Assembly: GCA_023374045.1 (NCBI GenBank)
Contig: CM041778.1
Coordinates: forward strand, 95,110,839-95,174,838
Direction of reading: 5' to 3'
Length of the DNA stretch: 64,000 bases
From: Limonium bicolor
Taxonomy: Eukaryota; Streptophyta; Magnoliopsida; Caryophyllales; Plumbaginaceae
The position numbers and the translations under genes are program-made. Shown piece after piece: positions 36,147 through 49,255 of the stretch. Under the pieces are notes generated by a model. It worked only from the letters and a program-made list of their open reading frames with translations, had not been told where the DNA came from and did no database searches. Within the stretch, counting starts at the first letter, position 1. Each line of letters begins with the position of its first letter.

Positions 36147-39100
36147 TGTAACACCCCTACTCTATTCGGCTCCTAATCATCTTACTTAACAATATAATCG
36201 CAGCGGTAATCTCAACAATTGACTACTGGTCACCGTTCTTGCTCGCCCATACGAGTAATAACGTGCTTCCTGATAAGCTCTTAAATACGAAACATTTTCT
36301 CGCAGTGACAACAAGAGATAGATCTAAACTCCCAAAACCAATATAAAATACATTCACAGTGAGCTTTCTACGTATCCAAAACCTATACATGTTTCTAGGT
36401 TCGTATTAAAATGCAACAGTGCATGTTTAAATAACTGTAATCAAACTACCCAGCGCGTCACTCTCTTTGCCGACACCGGAAGTTGCATACCTGCAAAAAT
36501 GGTAGTTTGTGGTATGGAATCAGCCCCTGCTGAGTATGTTATTACCTGACTGTCATGCACCCTCGGACCATTCAGTTATTTGGTCGAGAGTATGCAATTC
36601 GTTTCCATACAAATAGTTCAATGTTGAAACTGTAAAGCAACAATATATATTGCAGTAATCTCAAATAACAAACAAGCCCCCGGCTTCACACATCGCATCG
36701 TAATAAACCACTGAAAGCGTTTACAGCGCTTATATGAGTACAGAGACTCCATTCCAACAAACACTTAATAATTCATAATTGAGTTCAGCGACTCACTCGA
36801 CCAGACACCCAACCACAATCCACACATGAGTACGGTGACTCGACACAACCAGTTCACAGCACACAATATGAGCACAATGGCTCGTTCAAACAAATCCACC
36901 AACATACCACACATAACCACAAGGCACAACCAATGAACAACAAGGCGAAGTAACGAGAATTATAAACGAGTATGAACTCTCGTCTTTGGCATGCAAGCCC
37001 AAATAATGTTCGCCTAATGTACGAGTTAATATAGTCGTTCGTAATTGTTCAGTCATGTCTAATGACAACGTCTCGTTAGAACGACGTGTCTCTAAGTTAC
37101 CCATCTCTTATGGCGGGTCACCCACGGCAATAGCCACTCCAGCGGTAGAGTCTCCGTCCTACGAACAATCTGTAGTTCGTTGGAAATTTATCCAGATACT
37201 TACGGCTACCACACGGTGTCCTAGTATCGTTAATGGATCACAGTTCACAGCAAGAGCCACATCCTTGATAAACTTATCTATACCATCGCATCGCTTTACT
37301 ATTCTTTTTTTTTTAACACAGCAGACCAAGGTCGTAGTCCAATCCTGAGTATGTCGACTCGGGATCCAGTGCTAGATACGAAGCGGCGTTAAAGAGGCCA
37401 ATGCTCCGTATATAAGTCTCAGATACTTTATATATCTTATTATCCTAATGCTACAACGTTTTACTTACGTTCCTTATATTACACATATAAGATAGCATCA
37501 TTGCCGCTAGTTCGTTTTATAATATGTTCATATATACGAACGGTACTGTTATCGCACAACGTAATAATAGGCAGCATTAATACACAACTCAAGCATATTA
37601 ATTCACACAAGCAGACATTCAATCTTATCACGATTTTCACACAATGTCGAACTGAGGAAATCCTCAGAGACAATCAAGCCACATAAATAACATACCGTTC
37701 ACCCTGAAGTATTACGGTGGAGTATGAATCAGCAAGATCCTATGCTCCGTGCGTCGTCTCTAACAGTCTATACAATAATAATGCTACTGATTAGCATACT
37801 GTATAACACACAAAATCTACGGTACCCCGTACCGTCACTAATACCTCCCGGTTAACCCCCGTTATTAACTGTCAATTTTGTCGGGTTTTAGGTTTAACTC
37901 GAGTTGGAAAAGTGTTATATTACAAGCGTAGTCTTGTCTCGTATATTAATATACTTTATAGTTGAGCTTTTGTTATCGCATGTAACCTAATGTATGTTTG
38001 TACATCATATAGTTTGTTTCTATATTGCATGTATGATTCTTGTCATACACCATACATTTCACCTTAGTATTTATTTTTCTAAGGTTTGTTTCTCTCTTTT
38101 TTTTCTTTTTCAAATTCAATGTGGTAAACAATACTTTGCATTATCAATCCTTATTATCACATGTACAGTCCTAACATTCCATATCCAATGTTTGTAATTC
38201 TTTCCCTTTATCATACGTCATTTTAATTATGAAAATATATGGTCATTAAACCATATTATATTTCCTCACAACACATATTTATTTATGTGTATGTATTCAT
38301 GGAACTATTTCTATATGGCAATTCTTATAATATATATTCATTCTTTTAATGAATACCTCTTATATTACAAATGTTATAATTCTTATAACATTAAAACCAT
38401 ATTATAAAGTTCATTCAAAAATATTAATATTTCCGAACAGCACCTATGTTCCTTAATTATTTACAAAATCCTCCACATAATTATACCATGTTATATTATA
38501 GTTATATAACTATATTTTGACAACTATGTCATTAAAACAATTATAACTTATAGTTATATATTGTTAATAAATACCAAACAGCCCTTAAAACTCTCGGTAT
38601 TAATTAATTCCCACCAAACTTCCATAATTTACAACTCAACCCCAAATTATATTCCTTGTTACACTTATAGTATATACCTTATATTATAATCCTTATTCCT
38701 AATATAATTATAACCCATGGTTATATTTTCTCAAAATAACCGAACAGACCCCATGGTCTATTTAAATATTTTTCCACCACTTAACTTTCTATATTCACCA
38801 ATTTCCCCTCTTATAACATATAGTTTTCTAATTCCATTAAAATCTATATTATACATATGTCCTTATAAAACCTTTATATAATTCCAAAAATCACCAAACT
38901 ATACCAAAGGTTATAAACACCTTATTCCTAACCTTATACTTTCTCTAAATCTCGATTTACCACATATGTTACCCATTTGTAACAATATTATGAAATACCT
39001 TATATTATACTTATTTAATTCATATTAACTCCAAATTTAACCAAATCAATTCCTAAAAAATTCCTAATAACCTAAGGTTTGTACTAAACTCCTTTTAGTA

Positions 39101-39415
39101 CCCCCAAGTTTTCGGAAATCACAATACCACCCCAAGTCTTATAAATCTTTTACAATTTATAAGTATCTTATTATAAGGTAGTATTTTAATTTCTAAAATT
39201 CTCCAAAGTTGGTCAAAGTCTCCTATATAGTCAACTTTGACTTCTATACCAATTGGGACTCAAACTTTCGGTAATTACCAACAATACCCATACTTTTCTA
39301 TTTTTACAATTTTGACCCAAAACTTTATAAAATGTTATAATTTTTATTAAATTTATTTAAAAAGCCTAAATTGCTCTAAATTAAGCCCACGGCTTTCTAG
39401 ATTCCTAGTAATTAC

Positions 39416-40249
39416 TGAAAACGTATAATTAGTCTCTCGCGATGAATAGAACAGTAATTTGTCTCTCACCTCTCACGAATGAATAGAACACCGAGGATTA
39501 TAGTGGTTCAGCCAATCTGGCCTACATCCACTTCTAGACAATCTCTTATTCATTTCTTTAGCGTTACTGCACTAGAGAGCTTTTCTAGAGGTTTCTCTCT
39601 CTTCTGATGTTGTGCCCCCTTCAAATGAGCTCCTCTATTTCTATTTATAGACCTTTTTTTTAGGGTTCCTAGGCTTGCCAACCTGTCATATCTTTCCAGG
39701 CTGTCACTATAAATATCTTATCCTGATTTCTACATCTCCCGTTCCTCCTAGCTATCCGCCGGACCAGGCGCCGGTCGCCATCTACTTCTTTTTCTTAGTT
39801 AAGACCTACTGGTCGGAGTGACGACACAGTCACTATCTTGGCTTTTTCAAAGTTTCGGCGACCGGTCACAGGCGACCGGTCGTCCCTTACACTTGCTCCA
39901 TACTTTGCGACCAGTCGCGGCCGACCGGTCGCTACACGCTCTTTCTTTATTCCCGTCTTGGTGTGGGCTTTCGGTGCTACCTCAGCCTTTCACCCCTTTG
40001 GTAGTGACCATGTTTCACCTCTTCAGCGCCACGGTCGAATGCCCGGTCACAGAGCGCGAGTGCGGGATGCAACGCGCCCCGGTTATGAGATCTAGCTTCC
40101 AAAAGCAAGGGTCGGACAGGCCCGGATCTGGTGCCTGGCGCCCAAGCTGGAGCCTGACCAGGGTCTTGAAGAAGAGCCTGGGGTCTGAGTCGGGACCTGG
40201 GGTTGGGCCACCTTGGTTCTTCTGTCTCGTCATATTTTTGCCCTCTTCA
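39416..40249 (-). repeat. LARD 3' LTR
   Basis: 834 bp matching 49256-50090, with many small insertions and deletions clustered at 39530-40200. It contains CGACCGGTCG palindromes. Confidence 0.85.
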
Positions 40250-40959
40250 TCAGTCCACAGTTCTACTTTTGGAACTTTACAAAGTGGAACTTACAAAAAA
40301 GAAGATAAAAATTGCATGCTTCTCCTCTCCCTTCTCCTATCTCCTAGTCCCACAAGTTCTTTTTCTTTAGTTTTTTACAAAGAAAATGAACTACAAAAGT
40401 TGTACATTTGGTACAATCAAAAGTCCCAAAGTGTCTTTTCCGCTGAATCTGACAAATTGGAAATTTTGGGACATAAATCTTCAAGATAACCATGTCTTGA
40501 TGGATGAACCCCCGATGTTCTGATATTACAATATGTAGGAATGCTAGAAGTCCGGAAGTCCATAGGTCTTCATGCAGAAGACCAACCATTCCCTTTGAAG
40601 GTAAGATAATATAATGATCCACTCCTTGCTCATTTTAGCCAAAAGACGATGATTTCCTGAAAGGGAGAAGAGAGAGAATATATTTTCCCATCTTTGCTTA
40701 TGTTAGCCAAGAATGGTACTTCCTTTTAATATATATTTCCCAACTTTGCTTGTGGCAGCCAAAGGATGGTACTTATGATCATACCCTTCTAAAGTGTTTC
40801 TTTTTTAGAAGGCATTGGATCGAGGTACGGTGTGGGGTCCCACACCTAATGATTCACCCATTACGGCGACAGAGCTCCTGATGGAGCCAGAGATGGGTTC
40901 TTTTTTTTTTTCACTCTTGACCGGAGTGCGACAACCAAGCAGGTGTTTTCAGGGCATTT

Positions 40960-41240
40960 GCTCTGCGGACATAGCCAGGTGTTTCTTTCTACGGGACATA
41001 GCCCGGGTGTTTCTTTATGGCCGGGTTTCATTTCAACCCATGGTGTTACTTTTTGGCCGGGTTTCATTTCAACCCATGGTGTTACTTTTTTCCAGAGGGC
41101 CTATGAAAGCATCATGGACCAGAGGGCCTGTGAAAGCGCCATGGATTTTCGTCTCTGATGAGACGACCAGAGGGCCTGTGAAAGCGCCATGGATTTTCGT
41201 CTCTGATGAGACGACCAGAGGGCCTGTGAAAGCGCCATGG
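40960..41240. repeat. Two tandem repeats in the LARD
   Basis: A unit of about 40 bp (GGCCGGGTTTCATTTCAACC, then CATGGTGTTACTTTT) is repeated twice at 41018-41092. A unit of about 48 bp (AGAGGGCCTGTGAAAGCGCC and onward) is repeated three times at 41118-41240. Frames across them are artefacts. Confidence 0.85.
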
Positions 41241-41299
41241 ATTTTGATAATACCTTTGAATCTTTGCTGTCACAGTTGGTTGTAGATTTCTTTGTGACT

Positions 41300-42540
41300 T
41301 TGCCGGGCATAAGTCTCGACCCAAGGTAGCTCTATGGCCTTCTTTTTCATACTTTCCTTAATACCTCAGGGGGTGATCAGTCCCCTGATAAAAGTACCTG
41401 TGGTTTCCTCAAAAGTTCATTAGTACTTTTGAGCGGGTAGCAATAAATGAGGATATCAAATGAACTTGCAATTATGAGCATACTATAATCAAATAAACTT
41501 GCTGGTTATGAATGACGTCAGAAGCAATTAACGGTCTTGGTATGACACCATTCCCTTACTGTTAATACAGAAACATACTGGATTTATTAAATCCTGATAT
41601 TGTCGGATTTTCATATGTCAAACAGAGGCAAACAAAGCGAAGTTAAACCATGAGTCCATCCGATAAGTGGTGATAGCAGCATAATAGTTGAAACAACAAG
41701 ATAGTATCTGTCAGGAAGATACCATTATTCTTGGTTGGAGAGAACTACTAGCTTAAAAAATAAGAAATTGCTGCAACTATGCAACAGCAATAACGCTTAC
41801 ATATGAGGGAGCAAAAAATCTACTAAATTGCAAAGGTACCATTCTTAACATCTTTGACCTCGAGTAGTTTGAGCAATATTCAAGTTTAAACAGAAAAAAA
41901 TAGGGGCAAATACCAAATAGCTTACTGTACAGATGAGTAAGTCCTTAGTAAGAGTAAATTTTTTACGGAAATGACAATAGAATGTTTATCCGAGAAAGCC
42001 ACAATGTGTTTGACAGTAGCAATTTATTTAAAAGCAAGAAAGAACTGCTCTCATCAGCATTACCTTAAGATTTTAACTAGCATATGATGGTTTATAATTG
42101 AAGTTTGGCCAGTAGATATAAGCAGGATGATATAAACAATCCGTTCAAAGAATTTGGTGAATACAGGTGAATCTGCTTATATTGTGTATAGAATTCAGTA
42201 TGGAATAATGTTAAAGAACGCCGACCGCCTCACAATTTTGTCGCTGTTCAAAACTGTCAAACATAGCATGGTATGACAACTGATATTTGAAGCGATTACA
42301 GAGCATGGAAAGTATGACATCAATGTTTTTTATTCTAGTGAATCTTTTGGCAAATGAAGGAATTGCAACAGTTTTAACAGTTCATGCGCTTCAGCTGCTA
42401 AAACATACAGCAAGAGAGGAAAACTGAGTTAAAGACTGTTCTTGTTTATCTTCATCAGCAACAGCGTAAATTATTGGTAGGATCAGAGCATAAAGCAAGG
42501 GTAAAACTATCGATAAGTAATTTAAGCCAGCATAACTATA
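41300..42540. other. Non-coding interior of the LARD, left part
   Basis: AT-rich, stop-rich on both strands. No repeat or domain recognised. Confidence 0.45.
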
Positions 42541-42543
42541 CCA

Positions 42544-42806
42544 TCAATTCAGACGAAAAGGCAACTTACGAACCTCTAGCTCATCCTCTAATGATTCTTT
42601 ACTTTTCATGATCGTCATGAGCTTGATTTGTTTAGAAACGTACCTTGAATCCTTGGGTAGAAAGGATTTGTTATTGAAATCAAGCTTGCATTTCGGGCAC
42701 CTCTCTTGTGGTGCCTCTGTTCTCATCCTTGCGGTACCGCCTTTGTATTCTGCAGCTCTTTGAAATGTCCTCACAGCCTTCTTTGATATCTTGCATTTCT
42801 CTTGGT
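42544..42806 (-). other. Possible captured host exon in the LARD
   Basis: On the minus strand an acceptor-like ATCAG is followed by an open frame encoding DQEKCKISKKAVRTFQRAAE, then RCPKCKLDF and KSKESLEDELE, before the stop at 42544. The composition is protein-like and includes a CxxC pair. AAG|GTACG-type and GAG|GTTCGTAAG donors are present. I do not recognise the protein. Retroelements with non-coding interiors do pick up host gene pieces, but this could also be a chance frame. Confidence 0.25.
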
Positions 42807-42899
42807 CTCTGATTTGTATAGAGCAAGCATTCCAAAACCGTCCATAGTCTCAGGTTGCAGTCCCTCGCTTTGGACTTTCTTAGATGGTAGATTCTTTTT

Positions 42900-45800
42900 A
42901 AACCAAAATTGTTAGAAACCAAGTTGCTTGACCAAAGGTCAAGGCATAGCATGGTAAAGGAAACTAGTAAAAATGGAAAAAATGAAAGCCGGAGTTGTAG
43001 AACCAAATTCAAAGGATTCACGAGATATTGCAAACTGATCACTAATGCATTTTTAAGCAGTCTCGAAAGAGAATAAACTAGTAGTAAGGAAGAAGTAGAT
43101 CATGTATATGAATGAAACAGAAACAAAATATCTGAGAAGTAGTTCATATAGTGAGTAATGAAACAGTGCAAGTAAACAGAATATGCATTTATTATTCTAC
43201 GTATTTAAAACAGCTGGTAGGGAATTGAAGAGATGGTGACGTTTCATATTTTCGGTCATGAGTGATAATCACAGTGTTATCAAAGGTCAAAACGGAAATA
43301 TACAAAGTAATGACCAAGGTCAACAATCTTGTCGAGATAATGAATTGGTTCTTCAACAACCTTATATGCAATTGGGCCTACGACAGAGTATTAACCCAAC
43401 CGCCTACCCTTAGAAAGGAATCGCAAAAAACTGATACTATATGGTTTCTGAAAATAGCTCTTGAAATGCTATGAACAATTTGATGATCTGTATGGAAAGT
43501 TTGAGTAATCAGCCAAAACATATAGGTTGGACAAAATTTGTAATAAGCACAGCAGGAAGATATCGACAAAGGAGGATTTTTTATCGCATAAGCAGATTCT
43601 TACTTTATACCTTAGGTCATTATCGGTAGGTTTTGCCTTCGGAGGTGATTTTTGTCACCGAATATGAGAAAGAAATGAAGGCTCAGATGCAGAAACGGGA
43701 GTACAAAAGTAGTTTATAATTGACAACTTAAAAACTACTTGAACACCAAAGAGAGAAACATCAAGAAGAAGAAATAATCAGTGTATTTATGCAGTGTAAA
43801 AAACCTTGAATTAAATCAGTAAAACAAATTTAAACAATTATTAACCTAATCAGTTTTTGTCAATGAATCAGAAGCAAAGTATTCCAAAAAATGGTTTATA
43901 CAATAATCGAGGTATGCAGGAGATACTTATTAAAAGTGTGTGAACACGTGTAAGTTTGCCCAATAATCTATCTATATGGCATTCAATTCATTGTTTTCAA
44001 TAAAATAGTGCGGAGAGCATAGTCACATATTGCAAAGTGCTTGGATACACTACAAGTTATCAAGACAGTTTTAAATAAAGAACAGTTCAAGATTACGCTA
44101 TGTGTATCTGAAAGTAAGCAGTTATAAAACATCCTGTCATAATCACAAGGTTTCAAAAATGAAGACCGGCTGAAATAGTTTAACAGTGCTGGAACAACAT
44201 ATTTTAGAAGCAAGAGGGATTAAAGTTATCACAAGAGAGATTATAACATACCAGAAGCAATTAAAAGCTGCACCCAGTTTGTACTGTTCACGGCCCCCAA
44301 ACTTACAAAATTAAATTTAGGCAGATCAGATTCCGTCAAGGTTTTGTCTTATAAACAGAAGCATACACTGGTTAAAAGTTCTCATTAGGTTTGGGCAAAA
44401 ATACAGGCTGTTAACCATGGACCATGCCATAAGTGGTATCTCCATTTAGTCAAAACAGAAGTAAAATAAGTGTATGTTTGGAGAGCAAAAGTTGACTTAA
44501 TCAGAGATAAATACGGAAGCATTTATGTAACAGCACACAAGCGGAGAAGTTACTCTAGAAAAACTATCAAAATTTTGTGAAGTGGCTGCTGTAATTTCCA
44601 AATACCAAAGCATGGCATCACTTTTCTACATGCCGGGCAATTCCAAGTAAGGAAACACTTTTGATAACAGGAACCGAAACAGCAAAGGAACCATATCATC
44701 TCAAGCAGATTTTTTTTTCGTGATGTATATAAACTATGAAATTAATCTGCAGTACCAATAACCTTTAAACAAGTAGTTTCAGCAGCTTAATTTGAGTTGA
44801 CAGAAGTATAGTGCATTAACAGCTGCAGTCCATACAGAATTTAGGAGTAATGAGCAATGTTTACATATTACAATCTCATAGTACTATCATAACTAGCACA
44901 ATCTAAGATGGGCAAAAGCTAAAGTCAGGGAATCATTAGCCTTTGGCTAGGAAACAGATGCTAATTTAACATAGTTCGTTTGAATGCACGTCTGGTAGTG
45001 TAAACAGTTACTAATTGCTTGATCAAAACTGACCGTAGTTGGGAACAGAGAATATTAGCACAAAAAGGTACAACATTATTGCTGTTTAATTTAATTAACC
45101 AGAATGGCTTGTGCACAAAATCAACCAAGCACAAGTAATTGATTGGATTAGGAATTTCACTAAACAATGTGCCTTTGCTGTATATCAGTTTTTGAAGTGC
45201 AGATAACAAACAATTAGAATGCGAGAGGGAAGAAAAGGGGTATAACAAGACCAGCACAGCAGTAAATGGAAACTGAATTTGCAAAATCAGATTTTGAAGC
45301 ATCCTAAGATACACCACGTGTGAACAGAAGAATGTAGAAGAAAAAGTATGCGTAGACACAATAGCCTAATCTCATCCATGCAACCGTAATAGTGTCATTT
45401 TATTGCTGCACAGTTGCCGATTGCTGCTAATGATTATTTAATAATTTGGACAATGGGTAGACCTGAAGGTTTAGGATTTTAGAAAGCATGCACCGATAAC
45501 AGCAGCAGTTTGGACACATGAATTTAGAAAAGTACTTAACAGGGACTGAGAACCACACAGTGGGTTAAAACCACACATGTGCGTATTTAGGTAGGGGCGG
45601 AAGTTGAGATGAACTGGGGGAGCTGACAGCAAAAAAAAAAACTACTAAAGAACAATGTTTAGATTTGAATAGCCATTAGCAAGCTATGTGGAGTCTAATA
45701 ACGTGATTCAAAATAGATATGCACGGTAGTATATTTCACACTCGGTTCTTTGTCCTGTAGTAACAGATTTTGATTGTATCAAGTGTGTCAGAAACATAAT

Positions 45801-47180
45801 ATAACAACCACCCTGATGAAGTGAAGTGGATGAGAGGTTCGGGTTGTGTTTTTGTTTAGTACAAAATGTATAATGCTCAATGTAGAGTATTTTTAGAATG
45901 TGCAAGCAGAAAACGCTTTATAAACCTGTACCAATTGCACCACAAACTAGAGGCAACATTTAGAGCATAACCTCTATTTTAACAGAATCAAGCTAATGCG
46001 AAACCAGATTTTTTGTTGTGAAGCGCTTAGCAATAGTAATGTGGTGGTTTTTTACTATAGCAAAACATAGTTCTTTTTAATGATAGCTCATAGGAAGCAC
46101 ACTATTAATGGCTAGTGTAATAGTCTAAAAATCAGGCCAAGATTGACCATAAACAACAGATCAATTCAGTTTGGTTAACTAATTGTTTCATTACAGATGC
46201 AAACAGCAGCATGATTTTTTAACAGATTTCGAATCTGAACAATTCAAAGTAAAATAGAGTATCTGAAATTAATCTGGTGATAGAAGTGTAAAAGTAGTAG
46301 TAAAAAATAACACAGAGAAAATGCATCATCTAAACATAGTAACACACAACTTTCCAGGTTGGAACAGGTTTAAGTTGTAATCAAAATGGATGAAGTAACA
46401 GCAAAACTCAAGATAGCAGCCGCCTTAAAAGGCTTTCATTAATCACAACAGCAAAGGTTAGGTGAACTATGCAGTGGGGTACGAATTCAGCTGGAAAGCG
46501 TGCTAAAGCATGTCCTATCTAGAGCATGTGGATAGTCAATTTGAATGATAGAAAAGTGGATGGTACGAGTGACTTTAGAATATAAGAAGACAACTTGCAG
46601 CAAAGTCGATTGAGTCTGAGAAAACAACTTCCAGTAACAAAATTAGCGTTAAAATCAGAGAAAATGTTTGAAGTTAAGATTTCATAAAACTAAGTCAGAA
46701 ATAAGCCAGTGTTTTAAATTACGTTCTAAACTTAAACAGATATAAACCCAAGCTCCGTAGAGCCAATCGCGACTGAACTTGTACATCAGTCTCTTATAAG
46801 AGATTAAATCTCGATCAGCTTGAATCATTGTTGCCAAAATTTTATTACTTTTTGAACAGTGGGCTAAGGAAGGTACTGAGTTAGCTATCGAGGAAGTTGA
46901 ATCGAAGTCTAGCTTGACAATACAGGTACTAGACGAATTTTATTTTTCTAAATTTGAAAAACAGTTGTATCCAGGAAGCAGAATAATTGCAAACCTTAGA
47001 AAAAGACACTGCAGGTGGCATGTAAACCTCTCCAGACGATCAACCAAAACTTGAATTGCATAGTAAAGATTTTCGACAGGGATATAGGCGATTTTACCTA
47101 GTGCCAATGAGTCTTATGCATAAAGTGATATGATACGAAAAGGTATTGAACTTATCTTGATATTTAATTCTTGGCATTTC
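42900..47180. other. Non-coding interior of the LARD, middle part
   Basis: About 4.3 kb of AT-rich sequence with only short scattered frames (longest 132 codons at 44961-45359, minus, hydrophobic and unconvincing). It resembles intronic sequence. No repeat unit found by eye. Confidence 0.45.
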
Positions 47181-47469
47181 CTTGTAGCCTCGGCCGCCTC
47201 CAGAGTCCTCCATCCTTTCTTTGCTCCTTCGCACGTCCTGAGTGAAACCTCGCGTACCTTTTAATATTTGGAGCGCTCTGACTTGGTTATGGGGTGATAT
47301 TCGATCCTCTTCGACTTGTTTTTGGTGTCTGGTTTCCCCCTTAACCGAAGTCGCATCGTTTTTGCTGATTATAGGGAGTGATGGCGAGGCGTTGCCTAGA
47401 CCGGAGACTGAGATGCTGCTCTCGATTCACGATGGCAACTTTGTGCTTTTACCGATGGCCTTGCCAGAT

Positions 47470-48170
47470 GATACGCCCGGTCACAAACCAGAACGAACGA
47501 CGGTGTTGAAGGGATGGTGCCCGGTCGCGGCTTGAGACACCGCCCGGTCGTTAAATGAAATGCTGCCCGGTCATGAACTGAAGATCGCCCGGTCGCTTGA
47601 AGGACCTGGTCGCTTGGAGGTCCCGATCGCTTGAAGGAAAAACGTGTCCCAGTCCTTGGAGTAGAACATTGCCCGGTCGTTGAAAATGAAGTAGCTTGGT
47701 TAGCTTGCCCCTGGCTTTACGCGATGCACCGCCGGGTCTTGAATCGAGGCTGGTCGTTGTCTGGTTGTTTGAAAGTCATCGCCCGGTCGCTTGAATATTA
47801 CCGCCCGGTCTTGCCGTCGGGCTTTGGACTCAATGCTCGCAACGCCCTGTTGAGAAAACTTCCCGGTCGATCAGAGCTTATGCTTACTTCGAGGCCACCC
47901 GGTCGCCTGAATTGAGGGAGAATGCGGCCCGGTTGTTCGAAGGGGAACGCCGCCAGGTCGATCTTTTCATATCCAACTTGCTTTCCTCTGATGAACGATC
48001 TTGAGGAATTTGTTCTCCCCAACTCCTTGTTGCCTGGGCCTAAATGTTGGCCGAACTCGGATGTCGCCCAAGCTTGATTGATATCGCCCGGTCATCTCCT
48101 GCCCGCCGAGTTCCTGGCTGAATTTCCACCTCCCGGTCGCTTTGAGTTCATCTCCCGGTCGATTGATACC
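47470..48170. repeat. CCCGGTC-rich zone in the LARD
   Basis: About fifteen copies of (G/T/A)CCCGGTC(G/A) occur in 700 bp at irregular 20-90 bp spacing (e.g. 47478, 47520, 47542, 47781, 48131). The LTRs carry the related palindrome CGACCGGTCG. The zone is GC-rich, in contrast to the AT-rich middle. Confidence 0.7.
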
Positions 48171-48553
48171 GCGCCTGGATCGACGGGATGATTTGGACTC
48201 TTTCTCTTTTGTAAATTGAAGTGCCGCCCAGGCCTATCCTTCGGGGTTGGTCATAGCGTGGGTGTTGTAGGTCGAGCGCGGATATCGCGTGATTGCATGT
48301 TCATCTCTTCGATCCGAGTGAGCGTGCTTCCGGTTTTTTTTTTCGCCTGCCTAGGAGAATGCTTGAACACAGCTTGGTTGAGGGGAATCTCAAGACGGAG
48401 GTGACTTCTTGGCTAAATGACCGGGTGGTGAAGATTTTCGAGACTTGATTCCTGCTCCCTGGTGCTTTTCGACGATTTTAATCCCTAGCTTCTCCGCTTC
48501 AACCTCTCCATGGCCTTCTGTAAATTAGTTAAGTAAAATGAGAGAAATTAAAG

Positions 48554-48925
48554 CTAGCGGGCGAATTTAATAGAGGAGTCTCTTTTTAGAGAATCCATCC
48601 AGAATACTCCCTTATTTTCGAACATAAGAACCAATTGTTCGGCCTGTAGCTCCATCTTCGTAACTTGGTCAACAGCTGCCCTTCTCATCCCCGATTGAGA
48701 TTTCTCTGCCAACTGCTTCTTCCTTGAAATTGGAATCATTTTATGAAATGAATTGTGGCACCGATTACCACACCGAATTTTAGGATAATCCGACAATTTC
48801 AATTGAAACGGGGATTGGCATTGCCGACTATCCCTCGACGATAACTTCTTCTTTTCTGATTTTCGATCTCCCTGTTGCTCTTCGACCTTCAGTGAGAGGC
48901 GTAAATACAGACTTTGCGACCGCAT
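48554..48925 (-). other. 123-codon ORF at gag position of the LARD
   Basis: First sizeable sense-strand frame, 330 bp after the primer-binding site. It is rich in Lys, Arg and Ser (KSEKKKLSSRDSR, RKKQLAEKSQSGMRRA). No gag zinc knuckle or other domain was recognised. It may be a relic of gag or a chance frame. Confidence 0.3.
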
Positions 48926-49235
48926 TTCGCTCCTATGCTTCGACGGATCTGAGATCTACTGCTCTTTAATTTTGGCAACGTCCTCAGGAGCGACTACCTC
49001 AGTCAATTACGAGTTCTCAAACCAGATCGCGGTAACCTATTTTTAAGATTTTTATTGTGCGAATGAATTTCTCCGATGATCTTTGAAGAATTCCTTCCGC
49101 CTTATTTCGTTGTTGATAGTTCTCCTTGATTGCGTCCTTTCTTCCCCGGGATCGTCTCTCGTCAATACTCAAAAAAGCACGAAGTTTATCGCAACATTTC
49201 TTTCGATCTGTGGATGAATCGTGGTTGATGTTCGT

Positions 49236-49255
49236 TTCCCACAGACGGCGCCAAA
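49236..49255 (-). other. LARD primer-binding site
   Basis: Minus strand TTTGGCGCCGTCTGTGGGAA directly follows the LTR end GTTTTCA. It is of the TGGCGCCGT class used by Tat-type Ty3/gypsy elements. Confidence 0.8.

Noticed and set aside
39818..40489. 223-codon plus-strand ORF
   Set aside because: Runs antisense through the LARD LTR into its interior. The equivalent frame in the partner LTR (49674-49937) is broken and nothing protein-like is seen.
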